Shown piece after piece: positions 44,225 through 55,713 of a DNA stretch of 64,000 nt (the first letter of the stretch is position 1; each line of letters begins with the position of its first letter). Origin of the DNA: Bacillus sp. SA1-12 (GTDB lineage: Bacteria > Bacillota > Bacilli > Bacillales > Bacillaceae); assembly GCF_000981385.1 (NCBI RefSeq), contig NZ_LATZ01000002.1, positions 62,001 to 126,000 on the forward strand, given 5' to 3'. A program made the position numbers and the translations under genes. The notes under the pieces are model-generated. The model saw only the letters and a list, made by a program, of their open reading frames with translations, searched no databases and was not told the origin of the DNA.

Positions 44225-45544
44225 TTACGCCTCCATTAAAATTAATTGTGGATCATTAAGTAAACGCTTGATGTGGTTAAGAGCATTTTGTGCAGTAGCA
44301 CCATCGATCATTCTGTGGTCGAAGCTTAATGATAGTGCAAGAACCGGAGCTACTACAATCTCTCCATCACGCACTACAGGTTTTTCTGCAATACGTCCAA
44401 TACCTAAAATAGCAACCTCTGGGTGGTTAATAACTGGTGTAAACCATTGTCCACCTGCTGATCCTATGTTTGTGATTGTGCAAGAAGCACCTTTCATTTC
44501 ATTAGGAGCTAATTTACCTTCACGCGCTTTTGTAGCAAGTCCATTAATTTCATCTGAAATTTCAAATACAGATTTACGTTCAGCATGTTTTACTACCGGT
44601 ACAAGAAGACCTTTTTCAGTATCAGCAGCAATACCAATATTGTAATAGTGCTTTTGAACAACTTCTTCTGTTTTGTCATCAAGTGAAGTATTAAGAACTG
44701 GATACTTTTTCAACGCAGAAGTAAGAGCCTTCACTACGTACGGTAAATATGTTAACTTAATACCCTGCTCTGCTGCAACATTTTTGAATTGTTTTCTGTG
44801 AGCAACTAGGTTTGTTACATCAACTTCATCCATTAATGTTACGTGTGGAGCTGTATGCTTAGAGTTAACCATTGCTTTTGCGATTGCTTTTCGGATTGGG
44901 CTCATTTTCTCGCGAGTTTCTGGGAAATCACCTTCAGGAACCGCAACTGCCTTCGCTTGTTTTTCTTCTTTAGCAGCTGGTGCCACTTCTGATTGCGCTG
45001 GTGCTGCTTCAGACACACCGCCACCTTGAAGGAATGAGTCTACATCTTCTTTTAATACTCGGCCATTTTTGCCGCTGCCAGAAACTTGGCGAATATCCAC
45101 ATCTTTTTCACGAGCATATTTGCGTACAGAAGGCATTGCAATTACGCGTTTATTTGGATCAACTTCAGCTTCTTTTTGTACTTCTGCTTCTTCCTTTTTA
45201 ACTTCTTGTCCAGCTTCAGCTGTTGCTTGAACCTGTGCTTCTGTTTTTTCTTCTGCTTTAGGTGCATCATCACCGTGATCGCCTTTAAACTTCAAGTTTT
45301 CATATCCAGGCGCATCGAATGTTATAATTGTTTGTCCAACAGTTGCTACCGTTCCTTCCTCAACGTTCACCTCTGTAACTGTACCTTTAACAGGTGATGG
45401 AATTTCAACAACTGCTTTATCATTTTGTACTTCCGCTAAGACATCATCTTCTTCAACCTTGTCACCAGGTTTAACGAACCATTTAACAATTTCACCTTCA
45501 TGGATACCTTCACCAATATCAGGCAGTTTAAATTCGAATGCCAA
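44225..45544 (-). CDS. pdhC: Dihydrolipoamide acetyltransferase (E2)
   Basis: This is the E2 core of the pyruvate dehydrogenase complex, which transfers the acetyl group to CoA. The 439-residue protein has one lipoyl domain (lipoylated Lys43 in VQNDKAVVE), an Ala/Glu/Lys/Val-rich linker and a peripheral subunit-binding domain (about 134-172, [15 protein letters not shown]). A second linker leads to the catalytic domain with DHRMIDG (His410, Asp414). Its 110-base separation from pdhB may hold an internal promoter, as known in B. subtilis. Confidence 0.97.
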   Translation of the reverse strand: MAFEFKLPDIGEGIHEGEIVKWFVKPGDKVEEDDVLAEVQNDKAVVEIPSPVKGTVTEVNVEEGTVATVGQTIITFDAPGYENLKFKGDHGDDAPKAEEKTEAQVQATAEAGQEVKKEEAEVQKEAEVDPNKRVIAMPSVRKYAREKDVDIRQVSGSGKNGRVLKEDVDSFLQGGGVSEAAPAQSEVAPAAKEEKQAKAVAVPEGDFPETREKMSPIRKAIAKAMVNSKHTAPHVTLMDEVDVTNLVAHRKQFKNVAAEQGIKLTYLPYVVKALTSALKKYPVLNTSLDDKTEEVVQKHYYNIGIAADTEKGLLVPVVKHAERKSVFEISDEINGLATKAREGKLAPNEMKGASCTITNIGSAGGQWFTPVINHPEVAILGIGRIAEKPVVRDGEIVVAPVLALSLSFDHRMIDGATAQNALNHIKRLLNDPQLILMEA

Positions 45545-45654
45545 ATCATTCTACCTCCTTATGTTTTAAAAAATACGCGAGCAAAAAATCGGGCTTAACG
45601 TCAATGCTTTAACGTAAGCCTAAAATTTTTCATTAATAAACGTCCACTTTAGTA

Positions 45655-46632
45655 TTAGAAATTCACTACTTTTTTAGCAGTTTCAATAATATCTTTATAA
45701 ATAGGCAACCATACATTCTCAGCCTCAGTAAATGCGTATACTGTGTCAGGGGCAGTTACACGAAGTACTGGAGCTTCTAAGCTTAGGATTGCTCGTTCAG
45801 TAATTTCCGCAACAACGTTCGCTGCGATACCTGCTTGTTTTTGTGCTTCTTGGACAACAATTGCACGGCCTGTTTTTTCAACAGAAGCAATAATTGTCTC
45901 AATATCTAACGGGCTGATTGTACGTAAGTCAACAACTTCTACAGATACGCCTTCTTTTGCTAATTCATCAGCGGCTTTTAATGACTCATGAACCATTGCT
46001 CCGTAAGTGATGATGGAAAGGTCAGTACCTTCGCGCTTCACATCAGCCTTACCAATTTCAATTGTATATTCTTCCTCAGGAACTTCCTGACGGAATGAAC
46101 GATATAATTTCATATGCTCTAAAAATACAACAGGATCGTTATCACGAATAGCTGAGATTAACAGCCCTTTTGCATCATATGGTGTTGATGGAATAACAAC
46201 TTTTAATCCTGGTTGTTGTGCTACTAATCCTTCTAAGCTATCAGCATGAAGCTCAGGAGTATGTACGAATCCGCCAAATGGAGAACGAATTGTTACAGGA
46301 GCTGTCCAACGACCGCCAGAACGATAGCGCATACGAGCTAATTGACCATTTAAAGAATCCATTACCTCATAAACGAAACCAAAGAACTGAATTTCCATTA
46401 CAGGACGAAATCCAGTCAGACCAAAACCGACTGTCAAACCGCCTATTCCTGATTCTGCAAGTGGAGTGTCAAATACTCGGTCTTCACCGAATTCTTTTTG
46501 AAGTCCCTCCGTCGCACGGAATACACCACCGTTTACGCCAACGTCTTCTCCATATACGAGAACATTTTCATCGTTTTTTAACTCTGTGCGTAAAGCATCA
46601 GTGATGGCTTGAATCATTGTCATTTGTGCCAT
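45655..46632 (-). CDS. pdhB: Pyruvate dehydrogenase E1 beta subunit
   Basis: This is the E1 beta chain, which with E1 alpha decarboxylates pyruvate using thiamine diphosphate. The 325-residue sequence is of the transketolase pyrimidine-binding type, with [28 protein letters not shown] and the conserved [17 protein letters not shown]. It begins three bases after pdhA, indicating translational coupling. Confidence 0.97.
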   Translation of the reverse strand: MAQMTMIQAITDALRTELKNDENVLVYGEDVGVNGGVFRATEGLQKEFGEDRVFDTPLAESGIGGLTVGFGLTGFRPVMEIQFFGFVYEVMDSLNGQLARMRYRSGGRWTAPVTIRSPFGGFVHTPELHADSLEGLVAQQPGLKVVIPSTPYDAKGLLISAIRDNDPVVFLEHMKLYRSFRQEVPEEEYTIEIGKADVKREGTDLSIITYGAMVHESLKAADELAKEGVSVEVVDLRTISPLDIETIIASVEKTGRAIVVQEAQKQAGIAANVVAEITERAILSLEAPVLRVTAPDTVYAFTEAENVWLPIYKDIIETAKKVVNF

Positions 46633-46635
46633 GGC

Positions 46636-47751
<1,116 letters not shown>

Positions 47752-48315
47752 TTATAACCTCTTCCTTTCCTTTTTAAGAGTGTTTGTTCAGGTAATTTAA
47801 GCTTGCAGCTTCACTGTTTAACCCTTTAATGCTAGCATCCTGCATGCTTGTCAAACCTCAACTGAATTAGTATTTAGTAAGAGAATTCCATAATGCACAG
47901 CATTAGGTTACCCTAAATCGCGAGTGATGACACATTTTTTTGAATTCAAACCTACCTAACTATTTACCACTGAAGAGATCGTATATAACTTTCTCAATAT
48001 GATGTGGTTTAAAAAGCTTCTATGGTTTATTCTGTATTAGTTTTGATTAATAGTCAACTAATACAACCCTTTTTAATTCATAACAAGTTTACACCAATGG
48101 TTTTGAGTCCGTCAATCAGTTTGTATAAGGTTTTTTTAAAAGATTACATAAAAACTAGTATTTAAATTTTTATCTATAATCCCAACTGTATTATTACAAA
48201 AAGAAAAACTGTACCAATAAATATTGATACAGTTTCTCCCCTTAGTTAAAATAAATGATAATTAAGGTTGAATTTTAAGTTAAATTTTATTTTTCTATTC
48301 ATTGTATGTTTATTT
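47752..48315. other. pdhA upstream region
   Basis: This is an AT-rich non-coding stretch of about 560 bases. It contains the probable pdhA promoter (TTGACA at 47849-47854 on the minus strand) and an imperfect palindrome around 48203-48236 (AAACTGTA and TACAGTTT arms). No ORF is supported. Confidence 0.5.
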
Positions 48316-48362
48316 TAAAAAAGAGCCTGACTCAAAACCGTATGGTCTTTGTCAGACTCCTT
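48316..48362 (-). terminator. Terminator of ykyA (family C)
   Basis: On the minus strand the arms GGAGTCTGAC and GTCAGGCTC are followed by TTTTTTAA, just downstream of the ykyA stop. Confidence 0.75.
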
Positions 48363-48375
48363 ACTAAAATCACCT

Positions 48376-49047
48376 TTAGTTTTCTTCAATATTTAATTCG
48401 GCATTTTTATAAAATTCCAGTTTTATTTTATTATATTGCTCAGTTAATTGATTAAATTTTTCGTTTTGTTCCATAACTTTATTATAAGATTCATTAATTT
48501 TTTTTACGTGAGCTTCCAGCTCTTCTATTGTTAACTCCTCGTTCTGAAGCATCGAATAAAGCTCTTTATCAAGAGAAATTGAAGCCTTATATGCTTTATA
48601 TAAACTTTCGTATGTATTGTAGCGTTTATCCATCGTTGTTTTTATTTCATTTGCCTGTGCTTTCAAATTTTCATCGTCTATTTTTTCAATTTCTTCCTCT
48701 ATAGCCTGAAATTCTTTTTTGGAGGACGATATACTTTTATGCTCTGCCTCTATTTTCGTTTCTCGTTGTTCAACAAGGGCCTGAGCTTCTTTTGATAAAG
48801 CTACAATTTTTTCAAACTCTTTCATTCCGAGGTTCATGATTTGATTATATAATTCCGACTCTTTCTTTTCCAGCTCTAACAACGGCTGTTGCTGCTCCTG
48901 AAAGGGTTCTTCTAATTTGACCGCCTTTTCTAATGTGGTGTAAATATTTTCTTCAGGCGAAGGACCAAAACAGCCCGAAAGTAAGAATAATAGAATTGAC
49001 GATACTAAACCAAAACGTATAAAAGCATTTTTATTTAAGAAAAACAA
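48376..49047 (-). CDS. ykyA: YkyA-type cell-wall-binding lipoprotein
   Basis: This is a 223-residue lipoprotein with lipobox LSGC (Cys26) followed by an almost entirely helical, Glu/Lys/Gln-rich body with long coiled-coil stretches. It matches the YkyA putative cell-wall-binding lipoprotein family and lies between defB and pdhA as in B. subtilis. It starts at a TTG close behind GGGGGAG. Function is unknown beyond surface location. Confidence 0.87.
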   Translation of the reverse strand: MFFLNKNAFIRFGLVSSILLFLLSGCFGPSPEENIYTTLEKAVKLEEPFQEQQQPLLELEKKESELYNQIMNLGMKEFEKIVALSKEAQALVEQRETKIEAEHKSISSSKKEFQAIEEEIEKIDDENLKAQANEIKTTMDKRYNTYESLYKAYKASISLDKELYSMLQNEELTIEELEAHVKKINESYNKVMEQNEKFNQLTEQYNKIKLEFYKNAELNIEEN

Positions 49048-49418
49048 TGATACTCCCCCTAACGTTCAACCAATTTCTACTATAATGCGAAATGAAATTT
49101 TTTACAATCTTATTCATATGATTAATACTATATTTTATGAATGAATCTAGCATATAGACCAGTATCAATTTTGCATCTTCTAGTTAAGAATGATTTTCTG
49201 AATGAAGACATATATTTTTTGTTATACATTACTCTTATAATTACAATGAAATAAAGTTAAGATTCTTTTCGTTTATCAGATCTTTTTATATAATCTTATA
49301 TATCCTTAAATATTTGATACATAAAGGTTACATTCGCTGGTATAGACGTTTATGATTTTTATTTATCAGTTTTGTTATGATAAAATTTTAGTTGGTTTGT
49401 CAAAAAGGAGTGTACAAC
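49048..49418. other. Divergent ykyA-defB intergenic region
   Basis: This AT-rich region with no ORF presumably holds both promoters. I could not mark a convincing pair of hexamers; TAAAAT at 49381-49386 is a candidate minus-10 for defB. Confidence 0.4.
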
Positions 49419-49973
49419 ATGATTACAATGGAAGATATTATTAGAGAAGGTCATCCGACACTAAGAAAAGTTGCAGAGGAAGTACCTATCCCTGCCTCAG
49501 AACCAGATAAAGAAACTTTAGTAAAGATGATTGAATATGTTAAAAACAGTCAAGATCCGGAAACATCTGAAAAATTCGGCCTTCGCCCTGGAATCGGCCT
49601 GGCTGCACCGCAGATAAATGTTTTAAAAAGAATGATTGCAATCCATGTAGTTGATGAAAAAGGGGAACAGCATAGCTATGCGCTTTTTAATCCGAAAATT
49701 ATAAGTCACTCGGTTGAAAAAAGTTTTCTAACAAGTGGTGAAGGTTGTTTATCAGTGGATCGCGCTGTCCCTGGTGTCGTGCCCCGCTATGCTCGAATTC
49801 GAGTAAAAGCAACTAACCTTGAAGGAGAACAGATTGATATTCGCTTAAAAGGACTATTAGCTATAGTCTTTCAACATGAAATAGACCATTTAAATGGTGT
49901 TATGTTCTATGATCACATTAATGAAGAAAACCCATTCCAAGAACCGGAAAATGCAATTGCAATAGATCGGTAA
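49419..49973 (+). CDS. defB: Peptide deformylase
   Basis: The enzyme removes the N-formyl group from nascent proteins. The 184-residue protein is a type 2 deformylase with insertion. Its three motifs are GIGLAAPQ (58-65), EGCLS (metal ligand Cys110) and QHEIDHLNG (His153, Glu154, His157). The open frame extends upstream to 49392, but AAGGAGTG is placed for the ATG at 49419, giving MITMEDIIREGHP as in B. subtilis YkrB. Confidence 0.96.
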   Translation: MITMEDIIREGHPTLRKVAEEVPIPASEPDKETLVKMIEYVKNSQDPETSEKFGLRPGIGLAAPQINVLKRMIAIHVVDEKGEQHSYALFNPKIISHSVEKSFLTSGEGCLSVDRAVPGVVPRYARIRVKATNLEGEQIDIRLKGLLAIVFQHEIDHLNGVMFYDHINEENPFQEPENAIAIDR

Positions 49974-49978
49974 ATACA

Positions 49979-50100
49979 AATGCGGAAGCGCCTTGATCAG
50001 CCTCGAAAAGCATAAGACGCTCTGGAATAAAAGACGTTTTTTGTCTTCTTCCAGAGTGGCTTATGACTCGAGAGGCTAGGCGCAGGAGCTGGATGTCAAA
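49979..50100 (+). repeat. Dispersed repeat family A, best copy
   Basis: It begins AAATGCGGAAGCGCCTTGA and contains TCAGCCTCGA, CATAAGACGCTCTGG and a hairpin around AAGACGTTTTTTGTCTTC. CCAGAGTGGCTTATGACTCG, then GGCTAGGCGCAGGAGCTGGA, mirror the left part. The whole is a long imperfect palindrome of about 120 bases and non-coding. It lies just after defB. Confidence 0.8.
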
Positions 50101-50250
50101 GCGCTAACAATTAGTATGGGATGTTTTAGTTTCCTGGAAGAATACAAAAGCGTCTTATTGCTTAACCAAGGGCATATAAGTCATCTTGGAAAAGTTACCG
50201 TTCTTTAACTAGGCTATCGCCTAGCCGCATAAGTTAAATGATCTATTAAA

Positions 50251-50280
50251 ATAAGAAGGGCAACCGCCCTTCTTATTTTA
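50251..50280 (-). terminator. Terminator of ykrA
   Basis: The perfect arms AATAAGAAGGGC and GCCCTTCTTATT with a short loop include the last codons of ykrA. T-rich on both sides. Confidence 0.8.
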
Positions 50281-51049
50281 ATAATCCAAGTTGTTCACAG
50301 CCAAATTGAATGCCGTCCTCATCAACCGGCTTTGTGATAAAATCAGCAATTTCCTTTAAGGATGGTACCGCATTCCCCATTGCTACCCCTGTTCCAACAA
50401 ATTCGATCATTTCAAGATCATTCAGACCATCGCCAAATGCATAAATATTTTCTTTTGGAATATTTAATCTTTTAGCTAATTGTTTAATCCCCTCAGCTTT
50501 AGAGCCATTTGAAGGTAAAATATCTGTTGAAACATCATGCCAGCGAATGAGCTTCAATTCTGAATATTGTTTCGTGTAACGTTCTTCTTCCCCGATTTCA
50601 CAAAACAATAGAGTTTGATAAATATTTCGTTCTAGATAATAGTTACGGTTTTTTTCAGGCTGTGTAAATTTCAAACTTCCCATGCTTTCCTCTATCAAGG
50701 GATGGTCGCCTGTTGTAGACATCATATTTACATCACTCATAAACACAAGAGGATGATTTTCTTTGTCAGCAAATTGTAAAAGATTTTCTAATGTTTCCTT
50801 TTTTATCGGGTTTTCGTAAATAACTTCACCTTCAAATACGACATATTGTCCATTATAACTAACGAATGAGTGAATATTTAATTCTCTGCGCAAATCTTCA
50901 AACATAAAAGGCGCACGTCCTGTAGCAATAGCAACATGATGGCCGGCACTTTTAAGTTTTTGTATGGTTTCTCTAGTTGTTTTCGGTATTTCCTTATTAT
51001 GATCTAGAATCGTCCCATCAATATCAAAAAAAATAACTTTATCGCCCAT
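50273..51049 (-). CDS. ykrA: Cof-type HAD-IIB hydrolase YkrA
   Basis: This is a haloacid dehalogenase-superfamily phosphatase of the Cof/IIB subclass (258 residues), likely acting on a sugar phosphate or other small phosphorylated metabolite. Motif I FDIDGTILD (nucleophile Asp), motif II TGRA and motif IV GDGLNDLEMI are visible. The ATG at 51047-51049 is spaced correctly from AAGGAG; an ORF extension of two codons begins with TTG. It is in the B. subtilis position between defB and rpoY. Confidence 0.9.
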   Translation of the reverse strand: MGDKVIFFDIDGTILDHNKEIPKTTRETIQKLKSAGHHVAIATGRAPFMFEDLRRELNIHSFVSYNGQYVVFEGEVIYENPIKKETLENLLQFADKENHPLVFMSDVNMMSTTGDHPLIEESMGSLKFTQPEKNRNYYLERNIYQTLLFCEIGEEERYTKQYSELKLIRWHDVSTDILPSNGSKAEGIKQLAKRLNIPKENIYAFGDGLNDLEMIEFVGTGVAMGNAVPSLKEIADFITKPVDEDGIQFGCEQLGLLK

Positions 51050-51290
51050 AATCAAGCTCCTTATTCTATAACTATAAAAATAATCTAAACATCATAAACC
51101 AATTACCATATTAGCTGAGTTGAGGTCACCTAGCAACATTTAATAATTTCCACGAAAACCCATGTAAGTGATTAATTCATTCTACATATACTATCTTTGA
51201 AAAAGTTTATATTGGACGGATCTCATCAAAAGATTTAAGGAATAAAGAGCGTTTTTGCCCGCTACACATGAAAAAAGGAGGAAATCTGCT

Positions 51291-51362
51291 ATGTTAAAAA
51301 AAATCAAAAGATCATTAAAAAGACAATGGAAACATCTCTTAAAACGCAAAACGATCGCTTAG
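51291..51362 (+). CDS. Possible 23-residue highly basic peptide
   Basis: An ATG at 51291 is preceded by a near-perfect ribosome binding site, AAAAAAGGAGGAAAT (51271-51285), and opens a 24-codon frame. The predicted peptide starts MLKKIKRSLKRQWKHLLKR and ends KTIA, with 11 Lys/Arg among 23 residues and an amphipathic helical pattern. Few random ORFs have such a ribosome binding site. I do not recognise a family. It lies 190 bases upstream of rpoY on the same strand. Confidence 0.55.
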   Translation: MLKKIKRSLKRQWKHLLKRKTIA

Positions 51363-51478
51363 TTTAACCTTAAGTAATTTTTTTATTGTATCTTTGTACA
51401 ATTTATAAAAATAAAAGGGTATATTGGAAGAAGTAATGTCGCGAATAAAAAGAAGATTCGACACATTCCCCTCTAGGC

Positions 51479-51507
51479 TTGGCTTGTAAGTAAATATCGC
51501 ATATAAT
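51479..51507 (+). promoter_or_regulatory. Likely sigma-A promoter of rpoY-rnjA
   Basis: TTGGCT (51479-51484) and a consensus TATAAT (51502-51507) have 17-base spacing, 47 bases before rpoY. Confidence 0.6.
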
Positions 51508-51553
51508 AGAAAAAGTTAGTCTAACATACGGAAGTTAAGGAGAGATTTGGTAA

Positions 51554-51763
51554 ATGATTTTCAAAGTGTACTATCAAGATAAAATTTCAGAGGTTCCTGT
51601 TCGTGAAAGAACAAACACTCTATATATTGAAGCAACATCTGAAGAGGAAGTACGCTCTAAGCTAATAGACCGTTCTTATAATATAGAATATATTACACCT
51701 ATTGATGGAGCTTATTTAGAATATGAAAAACAAAGTGAAAATTACAAAGTATTGGAGATTTGA
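51554..51763 (+). CDS. rpoY: RNA polymerase epsilon subunit
   Basis: RpoY (YkzG) is a small auxiliary RNA polymerase subunit of Firmicutes that resembles phage Gp2. The 69-residue sequence is typical ([25 protein letters not shown], then [18 protein letters not shown]). The ribosome binding site TAAGGAGA precedes the ATG. rnjA follows after 5 bases, the usual Bacillus pairing. Confidence 0.95.
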   Translation: MIFKVYYQDKISEVPVRERTNTLYIEATSEEEVRSKLIDRSYNIEYITPIDGAYLEYEKQSENYKVLEI

Positions 51764-51768
51764 TCGTT

Positions 51769-53436
51769 ATGAAATTTGTAAAAAATGACCAAGTTGCCGT
51801 TTTTGCCTTAGGCGGACTCGGTGAAATTGGTAAAAACACGTACGGTGTCCAATTCCAGGATGAAATCGTGCTTATTGATGCTGGTATTAAGTTCCCAGAG
51901 GACGAGCTGCTTGGAATTGATTATGTAATTCCCGATTACACATATTTACAAAAAAACGAAGAAAAAATTAAAGGACTATTTATTACGCACGGACATGAAG
52001 ACCATATTGGGGGAATTCCTTATTTACTTCGTCAAGTAAATATCCCGATTTATGGCGGAAAACTTGCATTAGGATTATTGAGAAACAAACTTGAAGAGCA
52101 CGGTTTATTACGTCAAACAAAATTAATTGAGATTAAAGAAGATGACATTATTAAATTTCGAAAGACATCTGTTACGTTCTTTAGAACAACACATAGCATC
52201 CCTGATTCATACGGAATTGTCGTCAAAACACCTCCAGGGAATATTGTACATACCGGTGACTTTAAATTTGATTTTACGCCAGTCGGAGAGCCGGCAAACT
52301 TAACGAAAATGGCTGAGATTGGACGTGATGGTGTCCTTTGTTTACTGTCTGATAGTACGAATAGTGAAATTCCTAATTTTACAATGTCTGAAAGACGTGT
52401 TGGCGAGAGCATTCATGAAATTTTCCGCAAGGTGGATGGCCGAATTATTTTTGCGACATTTGCATCAAATATTCACCGCCTGCAGCAAGTTGTGGAAGCG
52501 GCTGTCACAAATAACCGTAAAATTGCGGTATTTGGCAGAAGTATGGAAGCGGCTATTCAAATTGGACAAGATTTAGGATATATTAGCTGTCCTAAAGATA
52601 CATTTGTTGATGCACATGAAATCAACCGCATGCCAACAAACCGAGTGACAATTCTTTGTACTGGAAGTCAAGGAGAACCAATGGCAGCACTTTCACGGAT
52701 TGCCAATGGTACGCATCGACAAATTCAAATTATTCCTGGTGATAATGTTGTCTTCTCATCTTCGCCAATTCCCGGGAACACATTAAGTGTTAGTAAAACC
52801 ATTAATCAGCTCTTCCGTGCAGGTGCTGAGGTTATTCACGGTCCATTGAATGATATCCATACATCAGGACATGGCGGCCAAGAAGAACAAAAGCTTATGT
52901 TGCGTTTAATGAAACCAAAATACTTTATGCCAATCCACGGGGAATACCGTATGCAAAAAATGCATGCAAAGCATGCTGTTGACTGTGGTGTTGAACCAGA
53001 AAACTGCTTTATCATGGATAATGGAGAAGTATTGGCAATTGGCGATAATGAAGTTGGAATTGCTGGTAAGATTCCATCTGGCTCTGTTTATATAGATGGC
53101 AGCGGTATAGGTGATATTGGAAATATTGTTCTTCGTGACAGAAGAATTCTTTCTGAAGAAGGACTTGTCATTGTTGTTGTCAGCATTAATATGAAGGACT
53201 TCAAAATTGCAGCTGGTCCAGATATCATTTCACGTGGATTTGTATATATGCGAGAATCCGGGGATTTAATTAATGATGCACAATCATTAATTACAAAGCA
53301 TTTATCGAAGATTATGGAACGCCGAACAAGCCAATGGTCAGAAATTAAAAACGAAATCACTGATACACTTGCTCCGTTCTTATACGAAAAAACGAAACGC
53401 CGTCCAATGATCCTACCGATCATTATGGAAGTATAA
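51769..53436 (+). CDS. rnjA: Ribonuclease J1
   Basis: RNase J1 is an essential 5'-3' exo- and endoribonuclease of the metallo-beta-lactamase/beta-CASP family, central to mRNA decay. The 555-residue protein shows the zinc motif HGHEDH (74-79), later metal histidines ([16 protein letters not shown]) and the beta-CASP segments GRSME and HTSGHGG. The frame opens at a TTG at 51760, but the ATG at 51769 gives the standard [17 protein letters not shown]-terminus. Translation may be coupled to rpoY. It is functionally linked to SR1P, which stimulates RNase J1 through GapA. Confidence 0.97.
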   Translation: MKFVKNDQVAVFALGGLGEIGKNTYGVQFQDEIVLIDAGIKFPEDELLGIDYVIPDYTYLQKNEEKIKGLFITHGHEDHIGGIPYLLRQVNIPIYGGKLALGLLRNKLEEHGLLRQTKLIEIKEDDIIKFRKTSVTFFRTTHSIPDSYGIVVKTPPGNIVHTGDFKFDFTPVGEPANLTKMAEIGRDGVLCLLSDSTNSEIPNFTMSERRVGESIHEIFRKVDGRIIFATFASNIHRLQQVVEAAVTNNRKIAVFGRSMEAAIQIGQDLGYISCPKDTFVDAHEINRMPTNRVTILCTGSQGEPMAALSRIANGTHRQIQIIPGDNVVFSSSPIPGNTLSVSKTINQLFRAGAEVIHGPLNDIHTSGHGGQEEQKLMLRLMKPKYFMPIHGEYRMQKMHAKHAVDCGVEPENCFIMDNGEVLAIGDNEVGIAGKIPSGSVYIDGSGIGDIGNIVLRDRRILSEEGLVIVVVSINMKDFKIAAGPDIISRGFVYMRESGDLINDAQSLITKHLSKIMERRTSQWSEIKNEITDTLAPFLYEKTKRRPMILPIIMEV

Positions 53437-53451
53437 TTGAATAGATGTATT

Positions 53452-53490
53452 AAAAGGGGCTGCCTCAGTTTTTTGAGACAGCCCCTTTTT
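53452..53490. terminator. Bidirectional terminator (family C) rnjA/ktrC
   Basis: The arms AAAAGGGGCTGCCTCA and TGAGACAGCCCCTTTT lie around a six-T loop, between convergent genes. Confidence 0.85.
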
Positions 53491-53520
53491 CTAAAAGAAA
53501 AGACAGTGCAGTGACTGTTG

Positions 53521-54183
53521 TTAATCACCCATTAAACGTTTCTCAAAACGGTTAATATCTGCATCTGCACCAATAACAATCAAAATATCATTTTTCCGAA
53601 TAATCTCATTAGCTTGGGGTGATACGATAATGTCTTTATTCCGTTTTACAGCAACAATATTGATACCGTATTTTGCGCGTATATCCAAATCCATAATTGA
53701 ATTACCATGAATTCGTTCATTTGCTACGATCTCTACGATACTATGTTCTTCGGAAAGCTCTAGATAGTCCAATACATTATTAGAAACTATTTTATGCGCA
53801 ATTCTTCTCCCCATATCACGCTCTGGATGAACAATGCGATTTGCCCCAATTTTAGAAAGAACCTTTTCATGATAGTCATTCGTTGCTTTTACCGTAATAT
53901 CCTGAACACCTAATTCTTTAAGTATTAATGTGGTTAGTATACTTGCTTGTATGTTATCTCCAATCGCAACAATTACATGGTCAAAATTGCGGATACCCAA
54001 ACTTTTTAATACAGTTTCATCAGTCGTATCACCAACTACTGCATGTGAAGCAACATTTGCAAACTCATTCACCCTATCTTCATCGATATCAATTGCCATT
54101 ACTTCCAAGCCCTCTTCACTAAGAGCCCGACAAATACTGCCCCCAAATCGACCAAGTCCGATTACTGCATATTCTTTTTTCAT
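53521..54183 (-). CDS. ktrC: Potassium uptake regulatory subunit KtrC (RCK domains)
   Basis: This is the cytosolic gating ring of a Ktr potassium transporter: 220 residues with an N-terminal RCK_N Rossmann domain (GLGRFGGSICRAL for nucleotide, then DIDEDRV) and a C-terminal RCK_C domain. The C-terminal domain binds the second messenger c-di-AMP in KtrA/KtrC. The membrane partner (KtrD-type) is not in the window, as in B. subtilis, where ktrC is an orphan next to rnjA. The frame extends to 54243, but CGGAGGT is placed for the ATG at 54181-54183. Confidence 0.92.
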   Translation of the reverse strand: MKKEYAVIGLGRFGGSICRALSEEGLEVMAIDIDEDRVNEFANVASHAVVGDTTDETVLKSLGIRNFDHVIVAIGDNIQASILTTLILKELGVQDITVKATNDYHEKVLSKIGANRIVHPERDMGRRIAHKIVSNNVLDYLELSEEHSIVEIVANERIHGNSIMDLDIRAKYGINIVAVKRNKDIIVSPQANEIIRKNDILIVIGADADINRFEKRLMGD

Positions 54184-54396
54184 TCGTCTACCTCCGCAAA
54201 CTATAAACGTGGTGTCGTTAAACTTATAGAAACGATTCCTCACTCAATATTCTTAACGATAAAATCGTACCACAATTTGACTTTTTTTTATAGAGCATAA
54301 GTGCAAATGTCCACTCCTTATGTCTGTAATACTTTTTCCAAATATCCTTGAATTAATGGTAAAATAGAAACAATAGCAAATTAAAGGGGGAATGAA

Positions 54397-55476
54397 ATGC
54401 AGATCAAGATATACAATATCCTCTTTCCATACGTATTAGGTATAGGCGGCGGCTTTCTTTTCTATATTTGTCATGTACCACTTGCATGGATTCTAGGACC
54501 AATGACCTTTTTAATCATCTGGAGATCCATTTTCGCCAATCAAAAAGATTTAAATCAACCCATTGTATTAAAAAATGGTTCATTTATCATTTTAGGTATT
54601 TCATTTGGACTTTCTTTCACAAAAGAAACTTTCCTCACAGTCGGCCCATATGTGCTGCCATTTTTAGTTACAACGATTTTATTAATCATTATCAGTATCA
54701 TAAATGCCCTGATGATTAGCAAGATCGTAAATGTTGATAAAAATACAAGTATTTTTGCTTCAATACCTGGCGGATTATCTGAAATGGTTGCAGCGAGTGA
54801 ATCAGTTCAAGCAAATTCATCGTTAGTAACAATCTTTCAAACTGTCAGGCTTTTAACGGTGGTATTTTTTGTACCGTTCGCCATTCTTCATATGTTTGAG
54901 CCACAGGCAGTAATGCAGCCAATTCAATCGCTGTCAAATGAAGGCGGAATTTTAACTTACGGATGGTTTTTATTGGCAGGTTTTGTCGGTTGGTTAATAA
55001 GATCAAAAGTACCTGCAGCATTTGTGATTGGCCCATTACTAACGACTGCGTTACTTAATATAAGTGGTATTTCTTTACCTGACTTTAGTGATTTATTTTT
55101 AGTCTTTGCTCAATTAACGATCGGAATTGGATTTGGATTGATGATAACCTTTTCAGATTTGAAAAAGGGCGGGAAGTATTGCGGATTATATTTTGCTGGT
55201 ACGATTTTATTAATTGGAGCTAGTTTTGGTTTAGGCTATTTGTTCACCTTGTTAACTGATTTGGATCTAGCAACTGCCATGCTATCACTGGCACCGGGCG
55301 GTCTTGTCGAGATGGTGTTAACGGCATCAACAATTGGAGCAGATCCAGCTGTTGTCAGTTCTCTGCAATTTATTCGCTTGCTCTTTATTATTAGTTTTGT
55401 CCCGAGCATTTTAAAGTATGGAATAAAGAGAGCTACAGTCAATAAACGATTGGGGGAAAATAGTCATTCGGCATAA
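54397..55476 (+). CDS. AbrB-family integral membrane protein (PF05145)
   Basis: This 359-residue protein has two similar halves, each with about five membrane helices and a central PGG segment (SIPGGLSEMVAASESV and SLAPGGLVEMVLTASTIG). It is the AbrB-duplication family, once misnamed ammonia monooxygenase; it is unrelated to the transition-state regulator AbrB. Function is unknown, possibly a transporter. AAAGGGGGA precedes the ATG. Divergent from ktrC. Confidence 0.88.
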   Translation: MQIKIYNILFPYVLGIGGGFLFYICHVPLAWILGPMTFLIIWRSIFANQKDLNQPIVLKNGSFIILGISFGLSFTKETFLTVGPYVLPFLVTTILLIIISIINALMISKIVNVDKNTSIFASIPGGLSEMVAASESVQANSSLVTIFQTVRLLTVVFFVPFAILHMFEPQAVMQPIQSLSNEGGILTYGWFLLAGFVGWLIRSKVPAAFVIGPLLTTALLNISGISLPDFSDLFLVFAQLTIGIGFGLMITFSDLKKGGKYCGLYFAGTILLIGASFGLGYLFTLLTDLDLATAMLSLAPGGLVEMVLTASTIGADPAVVSSLQFIRLLFIISFVPSILKYGIKRATVNKRLGENSHSA

Positions 55477-55534
55477 ATTGAACCTTATATCAGGTTTTTC
55501 CAAGTAAAGTATGTAATGTATTAATTTTGCCGCG

Positions 55535-55640
55535 ATTTCCTTATGTCTTACCTCACTTGCACAACAATCTATGTCCGAACTTTTCAGGCGGTTATCCCTC
55601 CTCTTGACTTTTTAGAAAGGGTTTTACTGACCGTTGTGAT
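55535..55640 (+). repeat. Dispersed repeat family B, degenerate copy 3
   Basis: CCTTATGTCT, then ACAACAATC, CTTTTCAGGCGGTTATCCC and GGTTTTACTGACCGTTG follow the order of the copy at 61196 with more differences. Confidence 0.55.
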
Positions 55641-55660
55641 TGGAATAATCATTGCTTTTA

Positions 55661-55708
55661 AAAACGTTCACTTTTGCAAAGTTTTTTGAAAAGTGAACGT
55701 TTTTTTTA
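55661..55708. terminator. Bidirectional terminator AbrB-family gene/recQ
   Basis: The perfect arms AAAACGTTCACTTTT and AAAAGTGAACGTTTT lie around a 14-base loop, followed by further T. Confidence 0.85.
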
Positions 55709-55713
55709 TGAAG

